From: Thermodesulfovibrionales bacterium
GTDB taxonomy: Bacteria > Nitrospirota > Thermodesulfovibrionia > Thermodesulfovibrionales > SM23-35
Reading direction: 5' to 3'
Length of the DNA: 6,775 nucleotides
Assembly (NCBI GenBank): GCA_022865525.1
Contig: JALHSV010000575.1
Coordinates: forward strand, 1-6,775
Within the stretch, counting starts at the first letter, position 1. Each line of letters opens with the position of its first letter. This document shows, in pieces, positions 1-5,935 of this stretch. Made by a program: the position numbers and the translations under genes. The notes below the pieces were generated by a model. The model saw only the letters and a list, made by a program, of their open reading frames with translations, made no database searches and was not told the DNA's origin.

Positions 1-110
1 ATCCGGATGAGAAATTTTCTTTTCATAAAAAGTGTAATAAGGAATTCACTCAAACAAACCTAAAGAAAATTGAGGAAATAAGGGAATGGCTGTTGCAACC
101 GATTCAATAA
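1..110 (+). CDS. HEPN domain protein, 3' end only (putative HepT-like toxin)
   Basis: Reading from base 3, an open frame enters from the left edge and runs 35 codons to a TAA at 108-110. The peptide begins PDEKFSFHKKCNKEF and continues through LKKIEEIREWLL. This pattern, a P-D-E-K segment, a K-K-C segment and an amphipathic helix ending in E-W-L, resembles the C-terminal end of HEPN-domain proteins, small all-helical proteins that often act as RNases in toxin-antitoxin pairs. The family's catalytic R-x4-6-H motif lies upstream and is outside the window, so activity cannot be judged. The frame overlaps the following nucleotidyltransferase start by 25 nt (86-110), which implies translational coupling. 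HEPN genes are commonly paired with MNT genes, and that context is the main support. The fragment alone is too short for certainty. Confidence 0.68.
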   Translation, partial: PDEKFSFHKKCNKEFTQTNLKKIEEIREWLLQPIQ

Positions 111-406
111 TAGAAGCAGTCAAAAAGTATATTAGGGAACTTGAAAGAAATAATATCCCGATCCAGGAAGCTATTGTATTTGGCTCATATGCGAAAGGAG
201 ACCCAAAGGAGGAAAGCGATATCGATATTGCATTGGTTTCTACAGCTTTTACGGGGGATAGGTTTGAAGACAGAAGAAAGATCGTTCCACTGAGAAGAAA
301 AATAGACAACAGAATCGAGCCGATACCGTTCAGGCCGGAGGATTTTGAACAAGGCGGTAATCTTGTCGATGAGATTAAAAAAACCGGTAAGGCAATAACC
401 ATTTGA
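86..406 (+). CDS. Minimal nucleotidyltransferase (MNT), putative MntA-like antitoxin
   Basis: This is a complete 106-aa protein of the DNA polymerase beta-like nucleotidyltransferase superfamily. The nucleotide/metal motif is visible as G33-S34-Y35 followed by D45-I-D47. E78, in the R-I-E-P-I-P-F segment, is the probable third carboxylate. The tail has a P-E-D-F segment and ends with an E-I-K-K-T-G motif, both typical of short MNT partners of HEPN proteins. In characterised HepT/MntA pairs, MntA inactivates the HEPN RNase by adding AMP to a tyrosine; a similar role here is inferred. A GAGG at 72-75 lies about 10 nt before the ATG at 86, supporting this start, which sits inside the end of the HEPN-like gene. 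The stop is 7 nt before the ispA start, so read-through into the isoprenoid genes is plausible. The family call is firm; the biological role is less so. Confidence 0.87.
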   Translation: MAVATDSIIEAVKKYIRELERNNIPIQEAIVFGSYAKGDPKEESDIDIALVSTAFTGDRFEDRRKIVPLRRKIDNRIEPIPFRPEDFEQGGNLVDEIKKTGKAITI

Positions 407-413
407 AAATATT

Positions 414-1421
414 ATGGACATAAAAGCATATCTTGAAGAGAAACGCGGATTCATCGACTCATATCTGAAATCATATTTTGAAACGCTGTCATTACCACTT
501 CAGCTTCATGACTCAATGAAGTATTCGCTTTTATCAGGCGGTAAGAGAATCAGGCCGATTCTTGCACTCGCCTCTTATGAAGCATGCGGTGGAGATGCAA
601 AGGCGATTTTGCCTCAGGCTGCAGCCCTTGAACTTATCCATACCTATTCCCTTATCCACGATGACCTGCCTGCAATGGACAACGATGACTTAAGACGTGG
701 TCAACCGACAAACCACAGGGTTTTCGGTGAGGGAATGGCTATACTTGCAGGTGATGCGCTCCTGACAGAGGCTTTTCTTATGATGACAGGAGGAAATCCC
801 CCCTTCCCCCCCTTTACCAAAGGGGGGAATACGGAAAAGGTTACCAAGGGGGGGGATAGAGAGATGGCGAATCTCTCCAATCAAAAGAGCGAGGCTGGAT
901 TTTCAGTGAATACAAAGGCAATATCTCCAATCTCACGTTCAGCGCTCCTGAAAGCTATTCGTGATGTTGCTCTTGCTGCAGGAGCCCACGGCATGGTTGG
1001 CGGACAAGCACAGGATATCCTCTCTGAAAGTTCAGAACCAAACAGAGAGACCCTGAATTTCATCCATCTTCATAAAACAGCAGCCCTCATTGCAGCTTCT
1101 GTGCGAATCGGGCCTATTCTTGCAAACAGTGGGACAAAGAAGTTGCGCGCATTAACACGCTATGGAGAAAACATCGGACTTGCCTTTCAGATCGTTGATG
1201 ATATACTGAATGTGGAGGGCACAACTGTGGAACTCGGGAAACCTGTCGGCTCAGACAGCAGAAAAAACAAATTGACCTATCCGTCTCTCTATGGGATTGA
1301 GGTTGCCAGACAAAAAGCGGATGAATACATGGCAGAGGCAATACGCGCCCTATTAGAATTTTTATCAGAGGCAGATCCCCTAAGAGAGATTGCTCAATAT
1401 CTTGTGACGAGGAGGAATTGA
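414..1421 (+). CDS. ispA: Polyprenyl diphosphate synthase (farnesyl/geranylgeranyl type), IspA family, with in-frame insertion
   Basis: This cytosolic prenyltransferase condenses isopentenyl diphosphate with allylic diphosphates to give FPP, possibly GGPP. Visible motifs are G-G-K-R-I-R-P at 42-48, the first Asp-rich motif D83-D84-L-P-A-M-D89 followed by R94-R95-G, G-Q-A-Q-D near 197-201, H220-K-T, and the second Asp-rich motif at 262-266. The last reads D-D-I-L-N, so the usual final Asp is Asn266. G-K-P-V-G-S-D and K-L-T-Y-P follow as expected. The two-residue P-A spacer and Y78 five residues before the first Asp match bacterial FPP synthases such as E. coli IspA, but product length cannot be settled by eye. 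At 335 aa it is about 36 residues longer than E. coli IspA (299, from memory). The excess lies near residues 127-169 and holds a C/G-rich palindrome. The ribosome-binding site is weak, suggesting coupling to the MNT gene 7 nt upstream. Confidence 0.93.
   Translation: MDIKAYLEEKRGFIDSYLKSYFETLSLPLQLHDSMKYSLLSGGKRIRPILALASYEACGGDAKAILPQAAALELIHTYSLIHDDLPAMDNDDLRRGQPTNHRVFGEGMAILAGDALLTEAFLMMTGGNPPFPPFTKGGNTEKVTKGGDREMANLSNQKSEAGFSVNTKAISPISRSALLKAIRDVALAAGAHGMVGGQAQDILSESSEPNRETLNFIHLHKTAALIAASVRIGPILANSGTKKLRALTRYGENIGLAFQIVDDILNVEGTTVELGKPVGSDSRKNKLTYPSLYGIEVARQKADEYMAEAIRALLEFLSEADPLREIAQYLVTRRN
792..920 (+). repeat. In-frame palindromic repeat insertion within ispA
   Basis: This approximate interval is the part of ispA without counterpart in ordinary IspA proteins; the boundaries are estimated by comparison with E. 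coli IspA from memory. Its core, 796-858, holds nested inverted repeats. TTCCCCCCCTTT (804-815) faces AAAGGGGGGAA (819-829) across an ACC loop with one bulged C, and ATCCCCCC (796-803) faces GGGGGGAT (850-857). There is also an 18-bp unit repeated directly at 814-831 and 841-858 (16 of 18 identical, 27-bp period). Translated, it gives NPPFPPFTKGG and VTKGG; on the other strand the same DNA reads IPPFGKGGEGG. I recognise this as a dispersed repeat found both between and inside genes in several bacterial genomes. The length preserves the reading frame, so the enzyme gains a probable surface loop. Confidence 0.82.
1409..1416 (+). promoter_or_regulatory. Strong ribosome-binding site that sets the dxs start
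   Basis: GAGGAGGA lies inside the last codons of ispA. GGAGG (1411-1415) sits 5 nt before the ATG at 1421 but only 2 nt before the in-frame TTG at 1418. The spacing favours ATG 1421 as the dxs start, which then shares one base with the ispA TGA. Confidence 0.75.
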
Positions 1422-3304
1422 TGCATCTGGAAGAAATCACGTCGCCGGCAGATATCAAAGACCTTTCGGTAAGGGAATTGAGAAAGCTCGCGCGGGAGAT
1501 AAGGGAAACGATTATAGAGCGTGTCTCCTTAAATGGCGGCCATCTGGCTTCAAATCTCGGTGTGATAGAACTGACCATAGCACTTCATTATGTATTCAAT
1601 TCCCCTGTCGATAAAATCATCTGGGATGTTGGTCATCAGACATATCCTCACAAACTGTTAACCGGACGATACGGCCGATTTTCGAGCATCAGAAAATATC
1701 GGGGGCTTTCCGGTTTTCCCAAGAGAAATGAAAGCGAACACGATCCTTTTGGAACCGGCCATAGCTCGACATCGATATCGGCAGCACTGGGAATTCTGGA
1801 AGGCAGGGATAAGAACGGAGAACAGTATAAAGTTATTGCAGTTATCGGTGACGGTGCAATGACCGGGGGGCTCGCTTTTGAAGGATTGAACAATGCAGGC
1901 CATAGCAAGAAGGATCTCATTGTAATTCTCAATGACAATGAAATGTCCATCTCAAGGAATGTTGGGGCGCTCCCTGCATATCTGAACAGGATACTCACGG
2001 GTGATCTGTATCAGAAGATCAAGAAAGAGACAAAGGCACGTCTTGAGAGCATTCCCAAACTGGGTGGCAAAGCATCGAAAATAGCACAGAAGACCGAAGA
2101 AATGATCAAAAGACTCTTTCTGCCCGGGATCATTTTTGAAGAACTGGGGTTCAATTATGTCGGGCCTGTTGACGGACATGATACCGAACTTTTAATTAAA
2201 ACATTAAAGAGCGTCAAAAAGGAATCATCACCTACGCTTCTCCACGTTATAACAAAAAAGGGGCGGGGATACGAGTTTTCAGAAAAATATCCTTCCCTTT
2301 ATCATGGTATTGGGCCGTTTAAACTTGAAACAGGTTCACCGGTAAGCGGAAACCCGCTTACATACAGTGAAATATTCGGAAATACCCTGACTGAATTGGC
2401 GGAGCGGGACCCGAGGATTATTGCTATTACAGCCGCTATGAAGGAAGGGACGGGTCTTGATCAATTTGCGAAAAGACATCCGGACCGGTTCTATGATGTT
2501 GGAATAGCAGAGCAGCATGCAGTCACATTTGCCGCAGGTCTTGCAACGCAGGGACTGAAACCTGTTGTTGCGATATATTCTACATTTCTGCAGAGAGCCT
2601 ATGATGAGATCATTCATGACGTCTGTCTGCAGAATCTCCCTGTCGTTTTTGCGATCGACAGGTCGGGTATTGTAGGAGAAGATGGACCGACCCACCAGGG
2701 AACATTTGATCTCTCCTATTTACGGCATATTCCGAATATCGTTGTCATGGAACCGAAGGATGAGACTGAACTCAAGTCGATGCTAAAACTTGCTGTCAAT
2801 TGTGACGGGCCGGTTGCTGTCCGGTATCCGCGTGGCACGGTAGAATCTCTTCCAACGTATTCATCGGCTCTCAGCCCGTTCAGGATTGGAGAAGCAGAAA
2901 TTCTGAAGGACGGCAAGGATGTGGCTCTTGTCGCTCTGGGGAGAGCAGTGTATTCGGCCCAGCGTGCTTCTGAGAAACTCGAAAAAGACGGTATTTCAGC
3001 CATGGTAATCAATGCACGGTTTATAAAACCACTCGACCGCAATCTGTTATCCTCGGTATTTTCCCTTATTCCACGGATAGTCACGATAGAAGAAAATGCC
3101 CTTCAGGGTGGTTTCGGAAGCGCAGTGCTCGAATTCCTGAATGAAATAGAGGCGCCTCATATAAGGGTCAGACGGATAGGCATCCCCGATGTTTTTATAG
3201 AGCAGGGCCAGCAAAGCGAATTGCGAAGGCAATACGGGCTTGACGATGAAGGGATATACCTTGCTGTACATTCTTTCCTGAAAGAACCTACGTATACCTA
3301 TTGA
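1421..3304 (+). CDS. dxs: 1-deoxy-D-xylulose-5-phosphate synthase
   Basis: This thiamine diphosphate enzyme condenses pyruvate with glyceraldehyde 3-phosphate, the first and rate-setting step of the MEP isoprenoid pathway. From ATG 1421 the protein is 627 aa, close to the usual ~620. Motifs in order are H41 in G-G-H-L-A-S-N-L-G, H-D-P-F-G-T-G-H-S-S-T-S at 107-118, the ThDP/Mg motif beginning G-D-G-A-M-T-G-G at 143-150 and closing with L-N-D-N-E-M-S-I-S at 170-178, the catalytic glutamate E364 in G-I-A-E-Q-H-A, G-E-D-G-P-T-H-Q-G at 419-427, and R-Y-P-R-G at 468-472. All three transketolase-like domains are intact. An in-frame TTG at 1418 would add one residue but is too close to the Shine-Dalgarno sequence. 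The gene follows ispA with a 1-nt overlap and runs 4 nt into tlyA, so the three are probably made together. Confidence 0.97.
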   Translation: MHLEEITSPADIKDLSVRELRKLAREIRETIIERVSLNGGHLASNLGVIELTIALHYVFNSPVDKIIWDVGHQTYPHKLLTGRYGRFSSIRKYRGLSGFPKRNESEHDPFGTGHSSTSISAALGILEGRDKNGEQYKVIAVIGDGAMTGGLAFEGLNNAGHSKKDLIVILNDNEMSISRNVGALPAYLNRILTGDLYQKIKKETKARLESIPKLGGKASKIAQKTEEMIKRLFLPGIIFEELGFNYVGPVDGHDTELLIKTLKSVKKESSPTLLHVITKKGRGYEFSEKYPSLYHGIGPFKLETGSPVSGNPLTYSEIFGNTLTELAERDPRIIAITAAMKEGTGLDQFAKRHPDRFYDVGIAEQHAVTFAAGLATQGLKPVVAIYSTFLQRAYDEIIHDVCLQNLPVVFAIDRSGIVGEDGPTHQGTFDLSYLRHIPNIVVMEPKDETELKSMLKLAVNCDGPVAVRYPRGTVESLPTYSSALSPFRIGEAEILKDGKDVALVALGRAVYSAQRASEKLEKDGISAMVINARFIKPLDRNLLSSVFSLIPRIVTIEENALQGGFGSAVLEFLNEIEAPHIRVRRIGIPDVFIEQGQQSELRRQYGLDDEGIYLAVHSFLKEPTYTY

Positions 3305-4074
3305 GAGAACGACTGGATAAGATTCTCGTTTCAAACGGTCTTGTGAAGAGCAGGGAGCTTGCGAAAGCCCTCATTTTGGAAGGAAAGGTTTTTGTTGATG
3401 GCAGGAAGATTACAAAGGCAGGGACCCAGATCAGTCAGGATGCCGAAATAATTCTCAGGGACCCGGGCATCCCTTTTGTAAGCAGAGGGGGATTAAAGCT
3501 TGATGCTGCATTAAACTTTTTTGCTATTGATGTGCAGGATAAGGTTATTATTGATGTCGGTTCTTCGACCGGGGGTTTTACAGACTGTCTGCTCAAAAGG
3601 GGGGCCCGGAAAATCTATTGCATAGATGTCGGTTATGGCCAGCTCGCATGGAAATTACGGCAGGACCCCAGAGTTATACTCCTCGAAAGAACAAACATAA
3701 GGAATCTCGATAAGTTGGTTCAGAGACAGGACCCGAAAGTCAGGAGCGATGTTTTTGACGATATGAAAACGAAAAAGATAGACATGGCTGCCATCGACGT
3801 ATCATTCATTTCCCTGAAAAAAGTCGTTCCGGAAACAATGAAATTTCTGAAAGAAAAGGGCGAGGTGCTTGCACTCGTTAAGCCTCAGTTCGAGGTGGGA
3901 AAAGGAGAGGTTGGGAAAGGCGGAATAGTCAGGGACGAGGAAAAGAGACTGTCCGCAGTCAGAGAGGTGCAGGAAGATCTGGAAAATATCGGATTGCAGA
4001 CAGGAGGGGTGTTCGAGTCACCCGTCCCGGGACAGAAAGGCAATATTGAATATTTCTTGTATATGAAAAGGTAG
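3301..4074 (+). CDS. tlyA: TlyA-family S4/FtsJ-like rRNA 2'-O-methyltransferase
   Basis: The 257-aa protein has an N-terminal S4 RNA-binding domain (about 3-60; R-L-D-K-I-L-V, then S-R-E-L-A-K-A-L-I, then V-F-V-D-G) followed by an FtsJ/RrmJ-type SAM methyltransferase domain (about 62-255). The SAM-binding loop is D85-V-G-S-S-T-G-G-F-T-D95. The catalytic K-D-K-E tetrad seen in characterised TlyA proteins can be placed at K66 (R-G-G-L-K), D166 (A-I-D-V-S-F-I-S-L), K194 (V-K-P-Q-F-E) and E250 (N-I-E-Y-F). Mycobacterial TlyA methylates 16S and 23S rRNA 2'-hydroxyls, which affects capreomycin sensitivity; the targets here are not known. TTG at 3301 is the start because family homology begins at once and there is no nearby upstream alternative. 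It overlaps the dxs stop (TTGA) and has no good Shine-Dalgarno, so expression probably depends on re-initiation after dxs. A stretch near 141-160 looks about a dozen residues longer than usual. Confidence 0.93.
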   Translation: MRERLDKILVSNGLVKSRELAKALILEGKVFVDGRKITKAGTQISQDAEIILRDPGIPFVSRGGLKLDAALNFFAIDVQDKVIIDVGSSTGGFTDCLLKRGARKIYCIDVGYGQLAWKLRQDPRVILLERTNIRNLDKLVQRQDPKVRSDVFDDMKTKKIDMAAIDVSFISLKKVVPETMKFLKEKGEVLALVKPQFEVGKGEVGKGGIVRDEEKRLSAVREVQEDLENIGLQTGGVFESPVPGQKGNIEYFLYMKR

Positions 4075-4079
4075 GCTTA

Positions 4080-4757
4080 ATGGAAGAGAACAGACGTTTA
4101 TTAGGGATCGACTTCTCGACAGCTTCGCCGCTCCTGGTAGAATTGCTTCTTGACGATGCTTCAGAACCGGTTCTTTTTGAAGAGATTGCCAAAGCAAACA
4201 TGAACAGACCGGAGATACTCGGTCTTCTCATGGAAAATCCTGATACCCCCAATGAAGTGAGACAGCAGATTGCAGATATCCTCAGCCTGCCTGTTACACA
4301 AAAGACTGAAGTTGCAGCAGTCCGGAAAAACCCTGAAGAGCGGTCACAGACTATTCTTCAGCGGATTCAAAAACTTAGTGTCTCCGAGAGAATACAGATT
4401 GCCCTCAGGGGAGGAAAAGAGATCAGAACAATCCTCTTGCGTGATCCGAATAAAGAAGTCTCACTTACCGTTCTGGAGAATCCGAAACTTACCGAGACTG
4501 AAATCGAATTGGTTGCAAAATCACGCTCGATGCCTGATGAAGCACTCAGAAAGATATCGAAGAAGAAAGCATGGATGAAGAATTACAATGTCATTCATGC
4601 GCTGGTAGCGAACCCGAAAACACCTCCGGCTATTTCCCTTCACCTTGTCTCTGAACTGAAAACAAAAGATCTTGCACTTCTGGGGAAAAACAAGAATGTC
4701 TCGGAGGGGATACGCTCAACTGCCAAAAAAATATTCAAAGCGCGTCAGGGACACTGA
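4080..4757 (+). CDS. Conserved-looking helical-repeat protein (LRV/HEAT-like), function unknown
   Basis: I do not recognise a specific function for this 225-aa protein. It has no signal peptide, no membrane segment and no cysteine, so a soluble cytoplasmic protein is expected. Repeat units recur around an N-P-x-T-P or N-P-x-L-T motif followed by a helix: E52-N-P-D-T-P-N-E-V, L132-E-N-P-K-L-T-E-T-E, S148-R-S-M-P-D-E-A-L and A177-N-P-K-T-P-P-A-I. This resembles leucine-rich-variant (LRV) or HEAT-type solenoids used for protein binding. The absence of cysteine argues against the Fe-S-bearing LRV proteins. Residues 70-95 look like a charged linker between an N-terminal repeat pair and a C-terminal block. 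The ATG lies 5 nt after the tlyA stop with an AAAAGG-type ribosome-binding site about 8 nt upstream, and its TGA abuts the next ATG. Its tight placement between tlyA and the polyamine genes makes co-expression likely. Confidence 0.8.
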   Translation: MEENRRLLGIDFSTASPLLVELLLDDASEPVLFEEIAKANMNRPEILGLLMENPDTPNEVRQQIADILSLPVTQKTEVAAVRKNPEERSQTILQRIQKLSVSERIQIALRGGKEIRTILLRDPNKEVSLTVLENPKLTETEIELVAKSRSMPDEALRKISKKKAWMKNYNVIHALVANPKTPPAISLHLVSELKTKDLALLGKNKNVSEGIRSTAKKIFKARQGH

Positions 4758-5921
4758 ATGTTGAGAACATTTAAGGTAGATAAAATTCATGCAGGGATTG
4801 TCCCTGAATCAACGCTCTTCAAGACCTTGAGGTATCTCGATAAAGAGCAAATCGAAACGCCTTTTCTGCTTATTGATAAAGATAAGGTACGGGAGAAGGC
4901 GTCTTTGATTGGCCGTCATATAAAAAAATCACGGGTGTTTTATGCAGTCAAGGCAAATCCTGACATCGAAATACTCAGGTACCTCAACAAACTGAATATG
5001 AATTTCGAAATTGCATCCGAAGGGGAACTGGAGATCCTTTCTTCAATAGGAGTAAAACCTTCGCGGATTATATCGAGCAATCCCGTGAAGTCGCTCAAAT
5101 TCCTAAGAATAGCGGCATCGTACGGTGTTCATTCGGTTTCTTTCGATTCAGCAGAGGAAGTAGACAAGCTTGCAGAATTCATACCGCACTGTAATGTGTA
5201 TGTCAGACTTTCGGTCCCCAATGAAGGCAGTGAATGGCCGCTCAGCAAAAAATTCGGTGTTGAACTCGATGAAGCTGCGCATCTTCTCTCATATGCAAGG
5301 GACAAGGGACTCAATCCAGTTGGGGTTACCTTTCATGTCGGTTCCCAGTGCACCAATATCTATAACTGGAACATAGCCCTGGATAAGGCAAAGACGCTGT
5401 GGGATCTTGCAACGAAGAAGGGAATCAGACTGAAACTGCTCAATATTGGTGGAGGGTACCCGATACGCTATACGAAGAATGTTATCGGGATTGAAGCAAT
5501 AGAAAAAAATGTAAACAGTCTCATTTTTGAAAGATTCCCGAGAGATATAGAAGTCCACATTGAGCCCGGCAGGGCGGTTGTGGGAGATGCGGGAATTTTT
5601 GTGACAACGGTAATCGGGAAGGCCAAAAGGGAAGATGAAGACTGGGTGTATCTTGACGTCGGGGTCTTCAATGGCCTTATGGAGAGCGTTGGTGGAATCA
5701 AATACAGTTATATTGTGGAGAGTCATAAACAGACAAGGCCAAAGAAACAGTGGACGGTTGCCGGACCGAGCTGCGACAGCTTTGACGTTATCGATAAGAA
5801 TGTTACCCTGCCGGAACCACATGTCGGCAGCCTCATGCTTATCCTGTCGAGCGGTGCGTATACCGTATCCTATGCTTCGGAATTCAATGGATTTTCGATA
5901 CCAAGAACAATTCTTATTTAG
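4758..5921 (+). CDS. Ornithine decarboxylase (fold-type III PLP; possibly lysine/ornithine)
   Basis: The 387-aa protein belongs to the alanine-racemase-fold (group IV) decarboxylases, which include ornithine, lysine and diaminopimelate decarboxylases. Visible residues are K65 in F-Y-A-V-K-A-N-P (PLP Schiff base), E89 in A-S-E-G-E-L, H193 in F-H-V-G-S-Q, the phosphate-binding G231-G-G-Y-P, E269-P-G-R272, C339 in G-P-S-C-D-S, and Y368 in S-G-A-Y-T followed by F376-N-G-F. The G-P-S-C-D-S-x-D and A-Y-T-x-x-x-A-S-x-F-N-G signatures point to ornithine rather than diaminopimelate decarboxylase. It would make putrescine in the cytosol, the substrate of the spermidine synthase just downstream. Where eukaryotic enzymes have Y-D-H near the substrate amine, this one has a G-L-M-E segment (E309), as in bacterial types, so lysine could also be a substrate. 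It starts directly after the preceding TGA with AGGG at 4747-4750. Confidence 0.88.
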   Translation: MLRTFKVDKIHAGIVPESTLFKTLRYLDKEQIETPFLLIDKDKVREKASLIGRHIKKSRVFYAVKANPDIEILRYLNKLNMNFEIASEGELEILSSIGVKPSRIISSNPVKSLKFLRIAASYGVHSVSFDSAEEVDKLAEFIPHCNVYVRLSVPNEGSEWPLSKKFGVELDEAAHLLSYARDKGLNPVGVTFHVGSQCTNIYNWNIALDKAKTLWDLATKKGIRLKLLNIGGGYPIRYTKNVIGIEAIEKNVNSLIFERFPRDIEVHIEPGRAVVGDAGIFVTTVIGKAKREDEDWVYLDVGVFNGLMESVGGIKYSYIVESHKQTRPKKQWTVAGPSCDSFDVIDKNVTLPEPHVGSLMLILSSGAYTVSYASEFNGFSIPRTILI

Positions 5922-5935
5922 AGAAAGGATGGACA

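Noticed and set aside
330..413. Promoter for ispA within the end of the MNT gene
   Set aside because: AT-rich stretches exist but I could not find a convincing -35/-10 pair with 16-18 bp spacing.
804..829. Palindrome in ispA as a Rho-independent terminator
   Set aside because: The hairpin is strong but is followed by ATACGGAAAAGG rather than a T-run, and it lies within an intact gene.
1418..1420. TTG as the dxs start
   Set aside because: It lies only 2 nt from GGAGG, whereas the ATG at 1421 has usable spacing and the homology does not need the extra residue.
1114..1578. Minus-strand open frame across the ispA-dxs junction
   Set aside because: It spans two well-supported genes on the other strand and the peptide is low in recognisable motifs; it is a by-product of codon bias.
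4270..4578. Plus-strand 102-codon frame inside the repeat-protein gene
   Set aside because: It is wholly contained in the 225-aa gene in another frame, rich in basic residues, with no ribosome-binding site; the main frame shows repeat structure and correct operon spacing.
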